This document shows positions 1 to 10,392 of a stretch of DNA of 64,000 nucleotides, in pieces. A model generated the notes under the pieces. It was not told where the DNA came from. It saw only the letters and a program-made list of their open reading frames with translations, and searched no databases. This stretch comes from Calidifontimicrobium sp035325925 (lineage in GTDB: Bacteria > Pseudomonadota > Gammaproteobacteria > Burkholderiales > Burkholderiaceae_C): positions 38,753 to 102,752 of the forward strand of contig NZ_DAOKZA010000009.1 in the NCBI RefSeq assembly GCF_035325925.1, written 5' to 3'. The position numbers and the translations under genes were made by a program. Each line of letters opens with the position of its first letter. The stretch's first letter is position 1.

Positions 1-1
1 C

Positions 2-1336
2 ACGCAGGTGTGGGTCGCGGCGGTGGCCACGCTGACGTGCCTGGTGCTGGCGTTCGGCGTGATCTCGGCGCCGCTGCTGCTGGCGCTGACCTTCGCCAAC
101 GGCATCGGGCTGGCGATGCGCTGGCCGGTGTTCGCCGCGCTGGTGCCAGAGATCGTGCCGCGCGCGCAGCTGTCGCCGGCGCTGGCGCTCAACGGCATCG
201 CGATGAACGCGTCGCGCATCATCGGCCCGGTGGTCGCCGGCGCGATCATCGCCGGCGCGGGCACGCTGTGGGTGTTCGTGCTCAACGCGCTGCTGTCGAT
301 CGGCGCGGCGGCGGCGATCTGGCGCTGGAAGCGCGAGGCGCAGGCCAAGGCGCTGCCGGCCGAGCGCTTCGTCGGTGCGATCCGTGTCGGCCTGCAGTAC
401 GTGCGGCAGAGCCAGCGCATGCACGTGGTGCTGCTGCGCGTGGCGCTGTTCTTCATGCAGTCGACCGCGCTGCTGGCGCTGCTGCCGCTGGTCGCGCAGG
501 GCCTGCGCGACGGCGGTGCCGGCAGCTTCACGCTGCTGCTCGCGTGCATGGGCGCCGGCGCGGTGTTCGCCGCGGCGCAGCTCACGCGGCTGCGCGAGCG
601 CTTCAGCTTCGACGAGATGGTGTGGTGGGGCTCGTTGCTGCAGGTCGCGGCGATGGTCAGCGTCGCGCTCGCACCGAACGTGTGGCTGGCCGCGCCGGGC
701 ATGCTGCTGGTCGGCGCGGCCTGGATCTCGGTGGCCAACTCGCTGACGATCTCGGCGCAGTTCGCGCTGCCCGACTGGGTGCGCGCGCGCGGCATGTCGA
801 TCTACCAGATGGCGCTGATGGGCGGCGCGGCGCTCGGCGCCGCGCTGTGGGGGCAGGTGGCCACCTACACCTCGCTGCGCAGCGCGCTGCTGCTGTCGGG
901 CGCCGCCGGGCTGCTGATCGTGCTGGCGACGCGGCGCCTGAGCGTCGAGGCCGCCGCCGACGAGGACCTCACGCCGTCGCCGCTGACCCCGCCGGCCACG
1001 CCGTCGCCGGTCGCGCCCGACGACGGCCCGGTGCTGGTGAGCATCGAGTACCTGATCGACGAGGCCGACGACGAGGCCTTCCGCGCCGTGATGCGCGACA
1101 CGCGCCGCGCGCGGCTGCGCCAGGGCGTGCTGTCGTGGTGGCTGTTCCGCGACGCGACGCGCCCGGGGCGCTACGTCGAGTACTTCGTCGACGAGTCGTG
1201 GCTCGAGCACCTGCGGCGCTTCGACCGCATGACCGCCGCCGACCATGCGCTGCGGCTGCGCCGCAACGCGCTGCACCGCGGGCCGACGCCGCCGGTGGTC
1301 ACGCGCAGTCTGGCCGCGGCGGTCGATGCCGGCTGA
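2..1336 (+). CDS. MFS transporter with C-terminal ABM-like domain (5' truncated by window edge)
   Basis: The frame is open from the first bases, so the gene begins upstream; about 444 codons are visible. The first ~310 residues hold hydrophobic segments alternating with short basic loops, including a glycine/alanine-rich helix after a conserved arginine (ASRIIGPVVAG), as in the DUF894/EntS-like MFS exporter family. After a proline-rich linker, roughly the last 90 residues form a soluble domain resembling the antibiotic-biosynthesis-monooxygenase ferredoxin-like fold, which is a usual appendage of this family. It is an inner-membrane efflux-type permease with unknown substrate. It converges on maeB with 90 bp between stops. 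The missing N-terminus prevents a start or promoter call. Confidence 0.8.
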   Translation, partial: TQVWVAAVATLTCLVLAFGVISAPLLLALTFANGIGLAMRWPVFAALVPEIVPRAQLSPALALNGIAMNASRIIGPVVAGAIIAGAGTLWVFVLNALLSIGAAAAIWRWKREAQAKALPAERFVGAIRVGLQYVRQSQRMHVVLLRVALFFMQSTALLALLPLVAQGLRDGGAGSFTLLLACMGAGAVFAAAQLTRLRERFSFDEMVWWGSLLQVAAMVSVALAPNVWLAAPGMLLVGAAWISVANSLTISAQFALPDWVRARGMSIYQMALMGGAALGAALWGQVATYTSLRSALLLSGAAGLLIVLATRRLSVEAAADEDLTPSPLTPPATPSPVAPDDGPVLVSIEYLIDEADDEAFRAVMRDTRRARLRQGVLSWWLFRDATRPGRYVEYFVDESWLEHLRRFDRMTAADHALRLRRNALHRGPTPPVVTRSLAAAVDAG

Positions 1337-1426
1337 ACGGGCCCGGGGGGTGCCGCCCGTGGGTTCGGGCGCACGGGGTTCCGTGCCGACCGGCGTGCCG
1401 CGCCTGGTCGGCCCCGCGCCGCCGCG

Positions 1427-3721
<2,295 letters not shown>

Positions 3722-3752
3722 GGCAGGCGGCTCGCGTGGCGACGGGGCGCCG

Positions 3753-3758
3753 ATTGTA
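3753..3758 (-). promoter_or_regulatory. Candidate -10 box of maeB
   Basis: TACAAT on the minus strand, 31 bp upstream of the maeB start codon. No convincing -35 is seen at 16-18 bp spacing, so this is a partial promoter match. Confidence 0.4.
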
Positions 3759-3838
3759 GGAGTCGGGGTCGGTGCGCCATGCGCAAAACTGCGTAGCGCC
3801 GCGGCCGTGCCGGCGCGCATACTGCGCCGGCGCCGACG

Positions 3839-5917
3839 ATGAACGTGCCCGAGCCCGCCGCTGCCCGACGCCGCCGCTGGCGCCGCGCGCTGCCGTGGGC
3901 GGCGCTGCTGGCGCTGCTGGGCGTCGCGCAGTCGCTGCTCGTGTGGCTGACGCTGAACTACGAGGCCACGCGCGCGCAGGACGAGACCGACACCTTCGCC
4001 GCCGAGTCGGCCGCCGCGGTGCGCGGCGAGTTGCTGCGCGCGATGCAGACCGTGCAGTCGCTGCCCTGGTCCGCACCGTCGCCCGCGCAGTGGCTCGCCG
4101 ACGCCTCGGCGCTGCTGCGCACGCGGCGCGACCTGCTGCGCGTCGAGCACCGCGACGCCGCGCTGGCGGTGACCGCGGCGGTCGACTCTCCGTACGGCCC
4201 GCCGCTGTTCGGCGTGTTCGCGCGCGAGCAGATGAGCGTCGAGGCCGAGGCCGCGTGCATCGCGGCGCGTCGCGTGGCCGCGCCGCAGTTCTCGCACAGC
4301 TACTTCGTGCCGCTGCCCGGTGGCCTCGGCGTCGAGGTGATCGACGTGTGCGTGCCGGTCGCCGGCGACGACACGCAGCTGGTGGCCACGCTGTCGCTGG
4401 CCGGCGTGCTCGAGCGCGCGCTCGGCCCCGGGCAGCTGCACGCGCACGAGGTGAGCCTGGTCGAGGGCGACGGCACGCGGCTGGCGCGCGTCGGCCCGCT
4501 GCGTGGCGCCGGGGTGTACCGCGCCGACCGCGTCGTCGACCTGCCCGGCGTCACGCTGCTGTTGCGCGCCGACGGCGTCGCCGGCCCCCCGCGGCTGATC
4601 CCGAACCTGACGCTGGCGCTGGTGCTGGGGCTGTCGGCGGCGCTGTTCGGCGTCGTGCTGCTGCTCGCCCGCGACGTGCGCCGCCGCGCCGAGGCCGAGG
4701 GCGCGCTGGCCGAGGCGCTGGCGTTCCGCAAGGCGATGGAGGACTCGCTGTCGACCGGGCTGCGCGCGCGCGACCTCGCCGGTCGCATCACCTATGTCAA
4801 CCCGGCGTTCTGCGCGATGGTGGGCTTCGACGCCGCCGAGCTGATGCGCGCCGAGACGCCGCCGTACTGGCCGCCCGAACACGCCGTCGAGTACGACCGG
4901 CGCCAGCGCGTGCGCCTGGCGGACCCGGCCGCCGCGGGCGACACGCGCGAGGGCCACGAGACGGTGTTCATGCGCCGCAGCGGCGAGCGCTTCCCGGTGA
5001 TGATCTACGAGGCGCCGCTGGTCGACGGCCAGGGGCGGCACGCCGGCTGGATGAGCGCGGTGCTCGACATGAGCGCGCAGCGCCGCGTCGAGGACCTGTC
5101 GCGCCAGCAGCAGGAACGCCTGCAGGCCACGGCGCGGCTGGCCACCGTCGGCGAGATGGCGTCGCTGCTGTCGCACGAGCTGAACCAGCCGCTGGCGGCG
5201 ATCGCCAGCTACGCCAGCGGTTCGCTGAACCTGCTCGACGACGCCGCGCCGGCCGGCGCCGGCGGTGAGCTGCGCGGGCTGCTGCGGCAGGCGCTGCAGC
5301 GCATCGCCGAGCAGGCCGAACGCGCCGGCCGCGTGATCAAGAGCGTGCACGACTTCGTGCGCCGGCGCGAGCACGCGCACGAGGCGCTGCGCGTCGACCA
5401 GCTGATCGACGCGGTGCTGCCGCTGGTGCGGCTGCAGGCGCGCAAGAGCGGTGCGCGCATCGAGCTCGACCTGCCGCAGCCGCCGCCGCGCGTGCGCTGC
5501 GACCGCACGATGATCGAGCAGGTGCTGCTGAACCTGACGCGCAACGGCATCCAGGCGATGGAGACCGACACCCCGCTGGCGCAGCGCGTGCTGACGTTGC
5601 GCGCGCGGCAGACGCACGAGCGCTGGGTCACGTTCAGCGTCGTCGACGCCGGGCCCGGCATCGCCCCCGCGGTGGCGCAGCGGCTGTTCACGCCGTTCTT
5701 CACCACGCGCCGCGAGGGCATGGGGCTGGGCCTGAGCCTGTGCCGCACGGTCATCGAGCAGCACGGCGGCGCGCTCGACTTCGGCGACCGCGCCGACGGC
5801 CCCGGCACCGAGTTCCGCTTCACGCTGCCGGCCGACCGCGGCGCGCCGCGCACCCCGGCCGACGGCGGGGCGGACGCCGCGCCGGCCGGCGTGGCGTCCG
5901 CCCCGCCGTCGGCTTGA
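3839..5917 (+). CDS. Membrane sensor histidine kinase with PAS domain, DctS-like
   Basis: 692 residues. One N-terminal membrane helix (about 19-40), an extracytoplasmic sensor region (~41-255), a second helix (~256-280), a PAS domain (~300-420), then HisKA and HATPase_c. The phosphoacceptor is His446 in LSHELNQPLAAI; the N-box (NLTRNGIQAM) and G-boxes (DAGPGI, GMGLGLSL) are intact, so it should be active. Architecture and the FixJ/LuxR-type partner 14 bp downstream match the DctS/DctR system of Rhodobacter capsulatus, which senses C4-dicarboxylates. The divergent malic enzyme supports that substrate class, but the ligand is inferred, not shown. TtrS/TutC-type kinases with similar layout are the main alternative. 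Confidence 0.85.
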   Translation: MNVPEPAAARRRRWRRALPWAALLALLGVAQSLLVWLTLNYEATRAQDETDTFAAESAAAVRGELLRAMQTVQSLPWSAPSPAQWLADASALLRTRRDLLRVEHRDAALAVTAAVDSPYGPPLFGVFAREQMSVEAEAACIAARRVAAPQFSHSYFVPLPGGLGVEVIDVCVPVAGDDTQLVATLSLAGVLERALGPGQLHAHEVSLVEGDGTRLARVGPLRGAGVYRADRVVDLPGVTLLLRADGVAGPPRLIPNLTLALVLGLSAALFGVVLLLARDVRRRAEAEGALAEALAFRKAMEDSLSTGLRARDLAGRITYVNPAFCAMVGFDAAELMRAETPPYWPPEHAVEYDRRQRVRLADPAAAGDTREGHETVFMRRSGERFPVMIYEAPLVDGQGRHAGWMSAVLDMSAQRRVEDLSRQQQERLQATARLATVGEMASLLSHELNQPLAAIASYASGSLNLLDDAAPAGAGGELRGLLRQALQRIAEQAERAGRVIKSVHDFVRRREHAHEALRVDQLIDAVLPLVRLQARKSGARIELDLPQPPPRVRCDRTMIEQVLLNLTRNGIQAMETDTPLAQRVLTLRARQTHERWVTFSVVDAGPGIAPAVAQRLFTPFFTTRREGMGLGLSLCRTVIEQHGGALDFGDRADGPGTEFRFTLPADRGAPRTPADGGADAAPAGVASAPPSA

Positions 5918-5931
5918 CCGATACTTTCGGC

Positions 5932-6600
5932 ATGACGCCTGCTGCCGCGCCGGCCGGCCTGCCGATGGTGTACCTCGTCGACGACGAGGACGTCGTGCGC
6001 GACGCGCTGGCCTGGCTGCTGCGCTCGCGGCGGCTGCTGTCCGAGGGGCACGCCAGCGCCGAGGCCTTCGAGGCGATGCTCGACGCGCTGCCGCCGGCCA
6101 CGCGCACCGACTGGCCGCGCGCGCCGTCGTGCCTGCTGCTCGACGTGCGCATGCCGGGCCTGAGCGGGCTCGCGCTGTTCGACCGCCTCGTCGAGCGCGG
6201 GCTGACGCCGGTGCTGCCGGTGATCTTCCTCACCGGCCACGCCGACGTACCCACCGCGGTGGCCGCGGTCAAGCGCGGCGCCTTCGACTTCGTCGAGAAG
6301 CCGTTCTCCGACAACGCACTGGTCGACCGCGTCGAGCAGGCGCTGGCCGCCAGCGCAGCGGCGATCGCGGCGCGCCGCCGCCTTCAGGCGGTGCAGCGCG
6401 CGGTCGCCGAGCTCACCGACCGCGAGCGCGACGTGATGCACCTGGTCGTCGCGGGGCGGCCGAACAAGCTGATCGCCGACGCGCTGGACATCAGCGTGCG
6501 CACCGTCGAAGTGCACCGCGCGCGCGTGTTCGACAAGATGAACGTCAGGTCGGCGGTCGAACTGGCCAACCTGCTGCGCGAGCCCGGCGCCGAGTCCTGA
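5932..6600 (+). CDS. FixJ/LuxR-type response regulator, DctR-like
   Basis: 222 residues: an N-terminal receiver with the acidic pair Asp17/Asp18, phosphorylation site Asp71 in LLLDVRMPG, conserved Thr in FLTGHAD and Lys in VEKPF, followed by a LuxR-type helix-turn-helix (ELTDRERDVMHLV ... KLIADALDISVRTVEVHR). About a dozen residues are inserted before the phosphorylated Asp, placing it later than in FixJ (~54). It begins 14 bp after the kinase stop, so the two are co-transcribed and should form a cognate pair. The predicted role is DNA-binding activation of dicarboxylate transport or metabolism genes; no such transporter is in the window. The start ATG was chosen because the receiver begins within a few residues. 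Confidence 0.88.
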   Translation: MTPAAAPAGLPMVYLVDDEDVVRDALAWLLRSRRLLSEGHASAEAFEAMLDALPPATRTDWPRAPSCLLLDVRMPGLSGLALFDRLVERGLTPVLPVIFLTGHADVPTAVAAVKRGAFDFVEKPFSDNALVDRVEQALAASAAAIAARRRLQAVQRAVAELTDRERDVMHLVVAGRPNKLIADALDISVRTVEVHRARVFDKMNVRSAVELANLLREPGAES

Positions 6601-6618
6601 AGCGACGGAGGCAGGACC

Positions 6619-8292
6619 TCACCGGGCGTCGCGCAGCTCGCGGCGCAGCACCTTGCCCACCGGCGTCTTCGGCAGGTCGGCGCGGAACTCGATCACCTTC
6701 GGGCGCTTGTAGCCGGTGAGGTTGGCCTCGCAGTAGGCACGCACGTCGGCCTCGGTGAGCGCCGGGTTGCGCTTGACGATCACCACCTTCACGGCCTCGC
6801 CGGCCTTGGTGTCGGGCACGCCGATGGCGGCGCACTCGAGCACGCCGTCGAGCTGGGTGATGACGTCCTCGACCTCGTTCGGGTAGACGTTGAAGCCCGA
6901 CACCAGGATCATGTCCTTCTTGCGGTCGACGATGCGGAAGTAGCCGCGCTCGTCGACGACGCCGATGTCGCCGGTGCGGAAGAAGCCGTCGGCGGTCATC
7001 ACCTTGGCCGTCTCGTCGGGGCGCTGCCAGTAGCCGGCCATCACCTGCGGCCCGCGGATCGCGATCTCGCCCGGCGCGCCCTGCGGCACCTCGGCGCCCG
7101 CGTCGTCGAGCAGCTTGATCTCGGTGCCGGGCAGCGGCAGGCCGATGCTGCCGGTGAACGCGTCGCTGTCGACGGGGTTGCAGGTGGCCGACGGCGAGGT
7201 CTCCGACAGCCCGTAGCCCTCGACGATCGGGCAGCCGGTCTTCTCGAGCCACAGCCGCGCGGTGGCCGACTGCACCGCCATGCCACCGCCGACACTGATG
7301 CGCAGGTGGCTCCAGTCGACCTTGCCGAAGTCGGGGTGGTGGGCGATCGCGTTGAACAGCGTGTTCACCGCGGGGAAGCTGTGGAAGCGGTGCCGCGACA
7401 GCTCGGCGAGCAGCGCCGGCAGGTCGCGCGCGTTCGGGATCAGCAGGTTGCATCCGCCCGTGCGCATGCCCAGCATCATGTTCGCCGTGAAGCCGAAGAT
7501 GTGGTACAGCGGCAGCGCGCACACGGTGACGATCTGCTCGCCGGCCGGGACCTTCTTCAGCGCCGGCTGGTACCAGGCCTCGGACTGCAGCACGTTGGCG
7601 ACGAGGTTGCGATGCAGCAGCACCGCGCCCTTGCTGACGCCGGTGGTGCCGCCGGTGTACTGCAGCAGCGCGATGTCGTCGGGACCGATGTCCGGCGTCG
7701 TGTGGCGCAGCCGGCGGCCGCGCGCGACGACGTCGTTGAAGCGCAGCGCGCCGGGGATCGCGTGCGCCGGCACCAGCTTGCGCACGTTGCGCACGACGTG
7801 GTTGACCAGCGCGCCCTTGAACCGGCCGAGCAGGTCGCCCATCGACGCGACGACCACCTTCTTCGTCGGCACCGCGTCGAACACCTGCTGCAGCGTGGCG
7901 GCGAAGTTCTCGAGGATCACGATGGCCTTCGCCCCCGCGTCCTTGAGCTGGTGCTCGAGCTCGCGCGGCGTGTACAGCGGGTTGACGTTGACCACCACGC
8001 CGCCGGCGCGCAGGATGCCGGCCACCGCCACCGGGTACTGCGGCACGTTGGGCAGCATCACCGCGACGCGGTCGCCGCGCTCGATGCCCTGCGACTGCAG
8101 CCAAGCGGCGAAGGCCTGCGACAGCGTGTCGACCTCGCCGAAGCGCATCGAGCGGCCCATGTACCTGTAGGCGCACAGGTCGCGGTGGCGGCGGAACGCG
8201 TCCTCGAGCAGCGCCACCAGCGACGGATAGCCATCGGTCCTGATCTCGGCCGGCACGCCTGCGGGGTACTGCTTGAGCCAGGTCTTGTGCAT
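6619..8292 (-). CDS. fadD: Long-chain fatty acid--CoA ligase (AMP-forming)
   Basis: 557 residues, close to the length of E. coli FadD (561). It activates fatty acids to acyl-CoA via acyl-adenylate. Visible signatures are the P-loop YTGGTTGVSKGA, the GYGLSETSP motif, the GEIAIRGPQVMAGYW block, the hinge segment DIGVVDERGYFRIVDRKKDMI and the C-terminal catalytic Lys in KTPVGKVLRREL. The start at MHKTWLKQYP was chosen because that N-terminus is typical of the family; an upstream in-frame start would add 18 unconserved residues. It converges on the DctR-like regulator gene with an 18 bp gap. It follows an aspartic protease gene on the same strand, with a strong hairpin between them, so co-transcription is doubtful. 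Confidence 0.92.
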   Translation of the reverse strand: MHKTWLKQYPAGVPAEIRTDGYPSLVALLEDAFRRHRDLCAYRYMGRSMRFGEVDTLSQAFAAWLQSQGIERGDRVAVMLPNVPQYPVAVAGILRAGGVVVNVNPLYTPRELEHQLKDAGAKAIVILENFAATLQQVFDAVPTKKVVVASMGDLLGRFKGALVNHVVRNVRKLVPAHAIPGALRFNDVVARGRRLRHTTPDIGPDDIALLQYTGGTTGVSKGAVLLHRNLVANVLQSEAWYQPALKKVPAGEQIVTVCALPLYHIFGFTANMMLGMRTGGCNLLIPNARDLPALLAELSRHRFHSFPAVNTLFNAIAHHPDFGKVDWSHLRISVGGGMAVQSATARLWLEKTGCPIVEGYGLSETSPSATCNPVDSDAFTGSIGLPLPGTEIKLLDDAGAEVPQGAPGEIAIRGPQVMAGYWQRPDETAKVMTADGFFRTGDIGVVDERGYFRIVDRKKDMILVSGFNVYPNEVEDVITQLDGVLECAAIGVPDTKAGEAVKVVIVKRNPALTEADVRAYCEANLTGYKRPKVIEFRADLPKTPVGKVLRRELRDAR

Positions 8293-8360
8293 CGCGCTGC
8301 GCTCGGGGGACGGGCGATTCTGACGGAACGCTGACAGCGCCAGCATCAGGGGATTCGATA

Positions 8361-8392
8361 GCGGCGCCGGCGTGCCCGCACGCCGGCGCCGC
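8361..8392. terminator. Perfect 14-bp inverted repeat between aspartic protease and fadD genes
   Basis: Arms 8361-8374 and 8379-8392 are exact reverse complements around a 4-nt loop. The hairpin lies just after the stop of the aspartic protease gene in the direction of transcription. No T-run follows, so it may terminate weakly, stabilise the mRNA 3' end or attenuate read-through into fadD. Confidence 0.5.
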
Positions 8393-8403
8393 CCCGGGGG
8401 CGT

Positions 8404-8883
8404 TCAATGCATGTCGATCGTCAGCACGCCGTCGGCCTGGCGCCACTGCAGCCGGCCGAGCACGTCCATGCCCAGCAGCGGACGGTCGCGCAGGCCGTCG
8501 AGCGCGACCACGCGCAGCGCGCGCGCCTGCACGCCGCCGTCGAGCACGACGTCGACGCGCACCAGCTGCCCGGTCACCGGCCCGCCGGCGGTGTGCGAGC
8601 GCACCTGGCCGATCGGCGTCAGGCCCAGGCGAGAGGCCAGCGACGCGGGGATCGCCGTGCTCGTCGCGCCAGTGTCGACGAGGAAGTCGACGGCCACGCC
8701 GTCGATCGTGCCCGGCCAGTGGTAGTGGCCGTCGCGCGCGCGGCGGATCTCGATCACGCCGCCGGCGGCGCTGAACTGCGTCGCGTTCGCCTGCCGCTGC
8801 CACGCCTGCACCGCGACGAACAGCAGCGTGCCCAGCAGCAGCCAGACGGTGACGATCTTCAGCGTGTGCGGCAGTTCGCGCAT
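8404..8883 (-). CDS. Membrane-anchored retropepsin-like aspartic protease (clan AA, TIGR02281-like)
   Basis: 159 residues. One N-terminal membrane helix (about 8-28, IVTVWLLLGTLLFVAV) is followed by a single retropepsin-type domain with the catalytic motif DFLVDTGATSTAIP and the later hydrophobic-glycine block (DRPLLGMDVLGRL). Bacterial members of this family are about this size and probably act as dimers facing the periplasm; their substrates are unknown. The start MRELPHTLKIV was chosen because it places the helix at the N-terminus; an upstream start would add 13 unremarkable residues. The gene is divergent from the VOC-family protein with ~58 bp between starts. Confidence 0.85.
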   Translation of the reverse strand: MRELPHTLKIVTVWLLLGTLLFVAVQAWQRQANATQFSAAGGVIEIRRARDGHYHWPGTIDGVAVDFLVDTGATSTAIPASLASRLGLTPIGQVRSHTAGGPVTGQLVRVDVVLDGGVQARALRVVALDGLRDRPLLGMDVLGRLQWRQADGVLTIDMH

Positions 8884-8941
8884 GCCGCGACAATGCCACG
8901 GATCGCCCGCCCGCCGCGGCACGACGCCCAGAAAACCCGCG

Positions 8942-9355
8942 ATGCGCAGCCTGTTCCACCTCGCGTACCACGTGCACGACCTCGACGCCGCGCGCGCCTT
9001 CTACGGTGGCGTGCTCGGCTGCCGCGAGGGCCGCAGCACCGCCACCTGGGTCGACTACGACTTCTTCGGCCACCAGTTGTCGCTGCACCTCGGCACGCCG
9101 TTCGCGACCAGCGACACCGGCCGCGTCGGTGACCACCTCGTGCCGATGCCTCACCTGGGCGTGGTGCTCGAGCTGGCCGACTGGCGCGCGCTGGCCGAGC
9201 GGCTGGTCGCTGCCGGCGCCGACTTCGTGCTGCCGCCACAGGTGCGCTTCGAGGGCCGCCCCGGCGAGCAGTGGACGATGTTCTTCCGCGACCCGTCGGG
9301 CAACCCGATCGAGGTCAAGGGCTTCGCGTCGCTCGACGCGGTCTACGCAACGTAG
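8942..9355 (+). CDS. VOC (glyoxalase/bleomycin-resistance fold) family protein
   Basis: 137 residues forming two beta-alpha-beta-beta-beta units. The N-terminus (LFHLAYHVHDLDAARAFYGGVLGC) and the end (FFRDPSGNPIEVKGF) are classic VOC signatures; His at the start and Glu in IEVKGF are candidate metal ligands. The family includes glyoxalase I, dioxygenases and resistance proteins, and nothing here fixes the reaction. The start ATG immediately precedes the fold; a GACAAT hexamer ~50 bp upstream could be a -10 box. The 3' end overlaps that of the FAH-family gene on the other strand by 13 bp. Confidence 0.85.
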   Translation: MRSLFHLAYHVHDLDAARAFYGGVLGCREGRSTATWVDYDFFGHQLSLHLGTPFATSDTGRVGDHLVPMPHLGVVLELADWRALAERLVAAGADFVLPPQVRFEGRPGEQWTMFFRDPSGNPIEVKGFASLDAVYAT

Positions 9356-10329
9356 GCGGCCACGGCTTGCTCGATCGCGCCGAACACCGACTGCCCGTCG
9401 CGCCTGCGCACCTCGGCGCGCACGCGGTCGCCGAAGCGCAGGTACGCGGTGCGCGGCGCGCCTTGCTCGAGCGCCTCGAGCGCGCGCTTCTCGGCCAGGC
9501 ACGCGAAACCGCGCGACGCGTCGGCCTGGCTCGCGGGGCCGGCACCCACCACGCCGCCGGCGCCGAGCGCGCGCACCCCGGCGCGCCGCGCGGCGAGCCG
9601 CCCGAAGTCGAAGGCCATGCCGTCGGCCGCGTCGACCCGCCCGATGCGCTTGCCGTTGACCGCCAACTCGACGTTCAGGCACACGCGTCCGCGTTGCCAC
9701 GCGTCGCCGAGCTCGTCGGGCGTCACCGCCACCGGCGCGAACGCGGTGGCCGGGTAGGCACACAGCGGCGCCGCGCCGGGCGCGCCCGCCCCGTGTGGCG
9801 GGTGGCGCAGACTCCAGTCGGCGGCCAGCAGCAGCATTCGCACGCCGTCGAGCGCGCGCGCCGCGTCGGCTCCGCGCGCGACGTCGCCGGTCATCGCCAC
9901 CAGGCCCACCTCGACGTCGATGCCGGCCTGCTCGTCGACGAAACGCGCCTCGTCGCAGGCGCCGAGGAAGTGGTCGCCGGCACCGCGGCGCAGCGCCGGC
10001 GCATCGTGCAGGTCGGGCGCGACCTCGACCCCGCGGCCGCGCGCCAGCCGCTCGACATGGCCGGGGTACGCGGCGCCCACCACCCACTGGTGCGCGCGCG
10101 GCAGCGGTGCCATGCACTTCGCCGGCTCGAAGGCGAACGCGTGCCGCGCCTTGCCACCGTTGAGCGTGGCGTACAGGTCCTCGAGCTGCGGCGAGACGAA
10201 GTTCCAGTCGTCGAGCAGCTGCTGCATGCGCGTGGCGATGCCGGTCGCAAAATGCGCGCTCGCGAGGTCGCGCGAGACGACGACCAGCTGGCCGTCGCGC
10301 GAGCCGTCGTGGTAGGTGGCCAGTTTCAT
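9343..10329 (-). CDS. Fumarylacetoacetate hydrolase (FAH) family protein
   Basis: 328 residues. The N-terminus (KLATYHDGSRDGQLVVVSRDL) and the central metal-binding region (DEQAGIDVEVGLVAMTGDV) are typical of the short bacterial FAH family, which hydrolyses or decarboxylates acylpyruvate-like beta-diketo acids. The C-terminus has GSQADASRGFACLAEKR-like sequence seen in the 330-residue Burkholderiales subgroup, often near homogentisate or tyrosine genes; none are visible here, so substrate assignment is open. The start is the ATG giving MKLATYHDG. It converges with the VOC gene (13 bp overlap of the 3' ends) and is divergent from the DUF3108 gene. Confidence 0.88.
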   Translation of the reverse strand: MKLATYHDGSRDGQLVVVSRDLASAHFATGIATRMQQLLDDWNFVSPQLEDLYATLNGGKARHAFAFEPAKCMAPLPRAHQWVVGAAYPGHVERLARGRGVEVAPDLHDAPALRRGAGDHFLGACDEARFVDEQAGIDVEVGLVAMTGDVARGADAARALDGVRMLLLAADWSLRHPPHGAGAPGAAPLCAYPATAFAPVAVTPDELGDAWQRGRVCLNVELAVNGKRIGRVDAADGMAFDFGRLAARRAGVRALGAGGVVGAGPASQADASRGFACLAEKRALEALEQGAPRTAYLRFGDRVRAEVRRRDGQSVFGAIEQAVAAYVA

Positions 10330-10392
10330 GAGCGTGGATGAGGTGTTCGCAGCGGTGAAGGCCACGATTGTCGCCAGCGCAGGACGCGCGCC